Source of the DNA: Hedera helix
Taxonomy: Eukaryota; Streptophyta; Magnoliopsida; Apiales; Araliaceae
NCBI GenBank assembly: GCA_947179155.2
Contig: OX359266.1
Location: 12,149,098-12,213,097 of the forward strand
Length of the DNA: 64,000 nt
Direction: 5' to 3'
Shown here: in pieces, positions 60,448 to 64,000 of the stretch
Layout: every line of letters begins with the position of its first letter
Numbering within the stretch: position 1 is the first letter of the stretch
Position numbers and translations under genes: made by a program
The notes under the pieces: model-generated
What the model was told of the DNA's origin: nothing
Databases searched by the model: none
Seen by the model: the letters and a program-made list of their open reading frames with translations, nothing else

Positions 60448-61056
60448 TCATTCGATTTCTTGATCATCAAGGCTGTCATCATCAAATCGAGTCCCATGTA
60501 CTTCATCCGGATCTTCACGTATTTCAACCATGGGGATACCACAAAATAGTTCTCTAACGAACTGTTTCTCAGATTCTTCAACTTCATCAGTAGTAGCGTA
60601 CCAATGATTTCCATTAAAATAGTATTTTCGATAGACTACAGTTTCCACGATAGTGACTAACTTAACCTGAATTCCTCTAAATTGTAACGCCCAAAAGTAT
60701 AGATACATCATTTTTAAATAATCTTGAAAATCATAGCTCGAACACCATAAATCCCAAAGACTTATATGAAACGTCCATATATTCTGATCCTTTGTTATCG
60801 AGCATAACCAGGTGATGATATGTTTCCAACTGTCGAGCAAATTAAAGGCAACAATTTCCGCAAGTTCCGGATATCCTTTAAAGAACGAATTTGGAAGAAC
60901 GACGGTAGAACTTTCACCTTCTTCTTCTTTAGATCGGATACAAATAATTTTTGCTTTAGGCAAATTATTCAACTCTGAGTTTGTAGAAGAATTGTTTGTG
61001 GCCTCTACATTCACTTCAGGTACTCCGTGGTTAACCTCCTGATTTCCAGATGCCAT
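60448..61056 (-). CDS. Unrecognised 202-codon ORF1 in the gag position of element A
   Basis: I do not recognise this protein. It starts 200 bases inside the primer-binding site, where gag is expected, but has no retrotransposon-gag pattern and no CCHC knuckle. Visible parts: a polar Asn/Glu-rich N-terminus (residues 1-60), a Trp- and Tyr-rich middle (WLCSITK.., SLWDLWCSSYDF.., about 83-125), and an acidic C-terminus ending DDDSLDDQEIE. It overlaps the protease frame (60246-60614) out of phase. The middle covers a TGTAACGCCCAAAAG stretch on the plus strand (about 60683) that resembles an LTR terminus, so part of the frame could be inserted LTR DNA and not a gene. It might instead be a captured host fragment. 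Confidence 0.4.
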   Translation of the reverse strand: MASGNQEVNHGVPEVNVEATNNSSTNSELNNLPKAKIICIRSKEEEGESSTVVLPNSFFKGYPELAEIVAFNLLDSWKHIITWLCSITKDQNIWTFHISLWDLWCSSYDFQDYLKMMYLYFWALQFRGIQVKLVTIVETVVYRKYYFNGNHWYATTDEVEESEKQFVRELFCGIPMVEIREDPDEVHGTRFDDDSLDDQEIE

Positions 61057-61242
61057 ACTTAACTGTGGTCACAAAATAAATGTTAGTTCAAATAAACTGA
61101 CTCATCACTTCATGTCCCTATATTCAAATCAACTCATTAGATAATAAAATCTAATTTAGGTGTGACACACTAGTGACTGATTATATTCGTCTCTCCCCTC
61201 CTAGTTCTAACCCCAGATCTCCATTAAAGACCATATCCCTAA
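61057..61242 (-). other. Leader of element A
   Basis: Short untranslated stretch between the primer site and ORF1. No feature recognised. Confidence 0.6.
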
Positions 61243-61254
61243 GCTCTGATGCCA
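61243..61254 (-). other. Primer-binding site of element A, initiator-Met tRNA type
   Basis: TGGCATCAGAGC on the minus strand, two bases after the LTR end. It differs by one base from the TGGTATCAGAGC complement of plant initiator tRNA-Met. Confidence 0.85.
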
Positions 61255-61256
61255 AC

Positions 61257-64000
61257 TGTGACGCCCCCAAATCTAGGCCCACACAGCCCAAACTTGAGTC
61301 GTCAAAAGACTACAATAAAATTATTACAATGAAATACAACGTACAACAATACAGTGGATAATACAACACAACTAAGTCTTCATTATTATTGTCACACTAT
61401 TTTATAACACGTGAAGACTATGATAGCTATCCCCGCACTCTCACTCCATTCCCCGGCTAGACCCCGTTACGTTCTCATCTCCTGTTGAAAAACAATGGAA
61501 CGAAAAGAAAGGGTGAGCTCAAATAGCCCAGTAAGAAATATCATGACTAAGATAATGACGAATAATTTATCATTAGCCTTCAACAGTTGAGTTCTTGATA
61601 GAATACAATAGACTACAAGGTTTATATCAAAAACTGCAGTTAAATTCTTAAACAACGTTCAGATCAATAATAGCAGCGGAATGAGCAATCTATTAGAAGA
61701 ATAATGCAGACTATAATGTCCACTCGCTTCTCTTTTTAGTAAAAATATCATCAACTTTTATCATCTGAAATACCATTAGTCAAGATAATACAACTTCACA
61801 GTTCCTGGTCATAATCATGCAGATCAACAGTTCGTCTTTGCACTACGGGCCAAAGACATTCAATATAACACCAATGGTCATGATTATACCAGATTCAGCC
61901 TTTGGTCATAATCATACCAACCAACAGTTCATCTTTGCACTACGGGCCAAAGAGAACATTCACCACGTGTCATAAAAGACACCGAACAGATGTATCGCCT
62001 TTAACCTAGTATATCGCTTTTAACCTATCATCTGTTCAACAATTATATCACATCTGTGCCCCCGGCCACAGATATTCACAACAGCTTGATTCTTGATGAT
62101 TAGTACAAATAATAGTGATACAATTGATGAACAGAAGAAACATGATAAACAATAAGTATCGGAAGTTTACTTTGTGCAGATTCAAATAATGTCCAAATTG
62201 CCAACATGATGTGGAGTGAAATTTAAAAATGATATTCAAGATCCACAGTTCAGAATAACGATTACAGTTCAATAGAAATGTTCAGAAAATAGGAAGGTTC
62301 AGTTGAACTAATGAAATTCAACTATTATGGAACATATAATATTTTCAGGAATTATAGAAGCAATAGTTCCATAATAAGTTTCGATTTAGGTGTATGGAAG
62401 AAAATAATATCCCTTACCGTAGCAGGTTTGATTAACAAAAGGTGAAGGGAATTAATATCCCTTACCATAGTAAGTTTGAATAATGGAAGATGAAAAAGAT
62501 GGTATCCCTTATGAGTATAAAGGAAAATGATATCACTTACGAATATGGAATAAAAGTGTCATGTGATAATTCGTGTAGACAAATTATTTCCACACGAGAC
62601 AAATAACAAGGGTTATTCACCAACAGGCGATAATCCGCACCGTAAGGTTATTCCCATCAATTTGAATACGAATAGTTATTCACCAAACAGGCGTAATCCG
62701 CACCGTAAGGTTATTCCCACAATTTAATAGAATTTGAACACGAAGAGTTATTCACCAAACAGGCGTAATCCGCACCGTAAGGTTATTCCCACAATTTAAT
62801 AGAATTTGAACACGAAGAGTTATTCACCAAACAGGCGATAATCCGCACCGTAAGGTTATTCTCAAAGATTAATAAGGAATGAATACAAAAGGTTATTCAC
62901 CAACAGGCGGTAAACCGCGCCGTAAGGTTATTCCCACAATTTAATACATGGAAATAAATGGCACAAGAAAGAAACGATATTATTTTCGAGAATCAAAGAA
63001 TGATAATCCCTTCAAGTAAGAAAGAAAATAATATCCATTTATGATGATGAAAAGAGTGATACCCCTTACCGTAGTAAGTTAGAATATGAAAGAAGATAAT
63101 ATTCCTTACCGCAATAAATTTAAGAGTGTGAAAAGAATGATATTCCTTACCTTAACACGTGACTGGATATTGTTTTAAATGAGGTTGATCAACCTATATA
63201 TTTATAATATAAATTAGTAATTACCACATATAAATTTCAAAGTGTATAATAACTCGTATATTATGAACTATCAAAATTATATATATTTAACATAATTTTT
63301 GTAGTATAATATAACAACTTTCAAATAGTTTTTAAAATAATATTTCAAAATAAATCTTCTAAAGAAAGCTTTTAAAAATGAATCTTCTAATAGAAGAGTC
63401 TTCTAAAGGAAGTTTTGTGAATACCGCGAAATATATGAATTTATGAAATTACTACTCTTTAATAAAAGACTTACTTGAAAAATTTCTGCACTCCTTTTGG
63501 CTTTCAAACTCTCAAAATAACCTTACTATTCTCAGAGAAAACTCATAAAATTCTTATAGAAAAATTTTATGTTTTAGGTGTGATTTTTCTATTCAGCTGA
63601 ACAAGCTATTTATAGGGGAAAATGGGGTACTATGCGTGGTAGGTGGGCACTGTGCATTTGGTAGGTGAGAGAGGCTGCGCAAACGTTTTTTTTTAAAAAA
63701 TTTTCAATACTTGCACAGTAACTTTAAAATTTTCAAAAAGTGAACAGTAATGAACAGTAACTTTTGTCAGCCGATGAATAGTGATTTCCGGGAGTGAACA
63801 GTGACTCCGGAGTAACTTTTCCGATGTGAACAGTAACTTCCGTCAGTGAATAGTAACTTTTGAAAAATAATAATATTTATTTTATTTTATTTTATTTTAT
63901 TTATTCTACCTGTGGATCCAACATATAAAATAATGCTACAACAATGATAATAATAATGTAATAAACATGTTACAGATTATTATTAATTTAAATAATATAA
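61257..64000 (-). repeat. 5' LTR of element A, cut by the window end
   Basis: Aligns with 54338-57090 at an offset of 6919. Differences seen: C/T near 54919, C/T near 55099, T/A near 56645, one 13-bp unit near 56805, and C/T near 57046. The TATA box is at about 63604-63618 on the minus strand. About 650 more bases are expected to the right. Confidence 0.92.
62613..62949. repeat. Five ~72-bp tandem repeats in the 5' LTR of element A
   Basis: Base-for-base partner of 55694-56030. The unit number is unchanged between the two LTRs. Confidence 0.92.

Larger units (their letters stand above)
54338..64000 (-). mobile_element. Tekay-type gypsy element A, very young, RT core deleted
   Basis: Minus-strand element with a 3' LTR (54338-57729), polypurine tract, RNase H-integrase frame, protease remnant, unusual ORF1, primer site, and a 5' LTR running off the window end. 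The LTRs differ by about four substitutions and one 13-bp unit over the 2.74 kb visible. It is inserted in the Athila-like gag after CTAAA; the other target-site copy lies beyond the window. Tekay assignment rests on LTR length, iMet primer site and the integrase tail ending in a chromodomain-like VLWRN..IEEMTWE. Confidence 0.88.

Noticed and set aside
1..64000. tRNA, rRNA, endogenous pararetrovirus, disease-resistance or biosynthetic cluster genes
   Set aside because: No supporting motifs were seen by eye; a tRNA scan and profile search would be needed to exclude small or decayed cases.

Overview
This is a stretch of an AT-rich plant nuclear genome, most likely a eudicot. The evidence is a pair of nine-exon genes with GT-AG introns and a dense, nested set of plant LTR retrotransposons (Ty3/gypsy Tekay-like and Athila-like; Ty1/copia including Sirevirus types) and Helitrons. 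The species cannot be named from sequence alone. No bacterial, organellar, tRNA, rRNA or CRISPR feature was found.

Layout. (1) 1-10 kb holds an (AAT)n microsatellite, a decayed minus-strand Tekay-like gypsy element (585-6770), a deleted Sirevirus remnant (gag plus LTR end, 6790-8546) and an unassigned LTR-like piece. (2) ~9.4-24.0 kb is copy 1 of a duplicated segment. It carries a copia LTR just upstream of a complete gene for nicotinamide/nicotinate mononucleotide adenylyltransferase (NMNAT, coding exons 11563-17266). A 4.4-kb Helitron-like insertion (18053-22468) follows, and inside its microsatellite sits a 2.9-kb Sirevirus solo LTR with a 5-bp target-site duplication. (3) 24.0-30.3 kb separates the two copies: a truncated Sirevirus LTR, then two Tekay LTR fragments joined tail to tail as a 3.5-kb fold-back. 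(4) ~30.3-41.5 kb is copy 2 of the segment, with a second intact NMNAT gene (32996-38731) and a longer copia remnant. (5) 42.35-44.76 kb is a minus-strand Helitron with a duplicated 5' end. (6) 45.6-64.0 kb is a nest of gypsy elements: Tekay-like element B2 with a long LTR, a piece of a third copy (B3), an Athila-like element inserted into B3, and a very young Tekay element A (54338 to past the window end) inserted into the Athila-like gag.

The only host genes I can support are the two NMNAT paralogues, which make NAD+/deamido-NAD+ in the last common step of NAD synthesis. Both have complete reading frames and intact splice sites. Copy 2 carries more changes at positions where copy 1 looks ancestral. 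The rest is mobile DNA and repeats. The most notable points are: the empty site in copy 2 that proves the Helitron insertion in copy 1; the array of alternating inverted CTCTACGAT motifs in the Sirevirus LTR; and the near-identical LTRs of element A, which has no reverse transcriptase core and carries an unrecognised reading frame where gag should be. I found nothing that amounts to a demonstrated new biological system.
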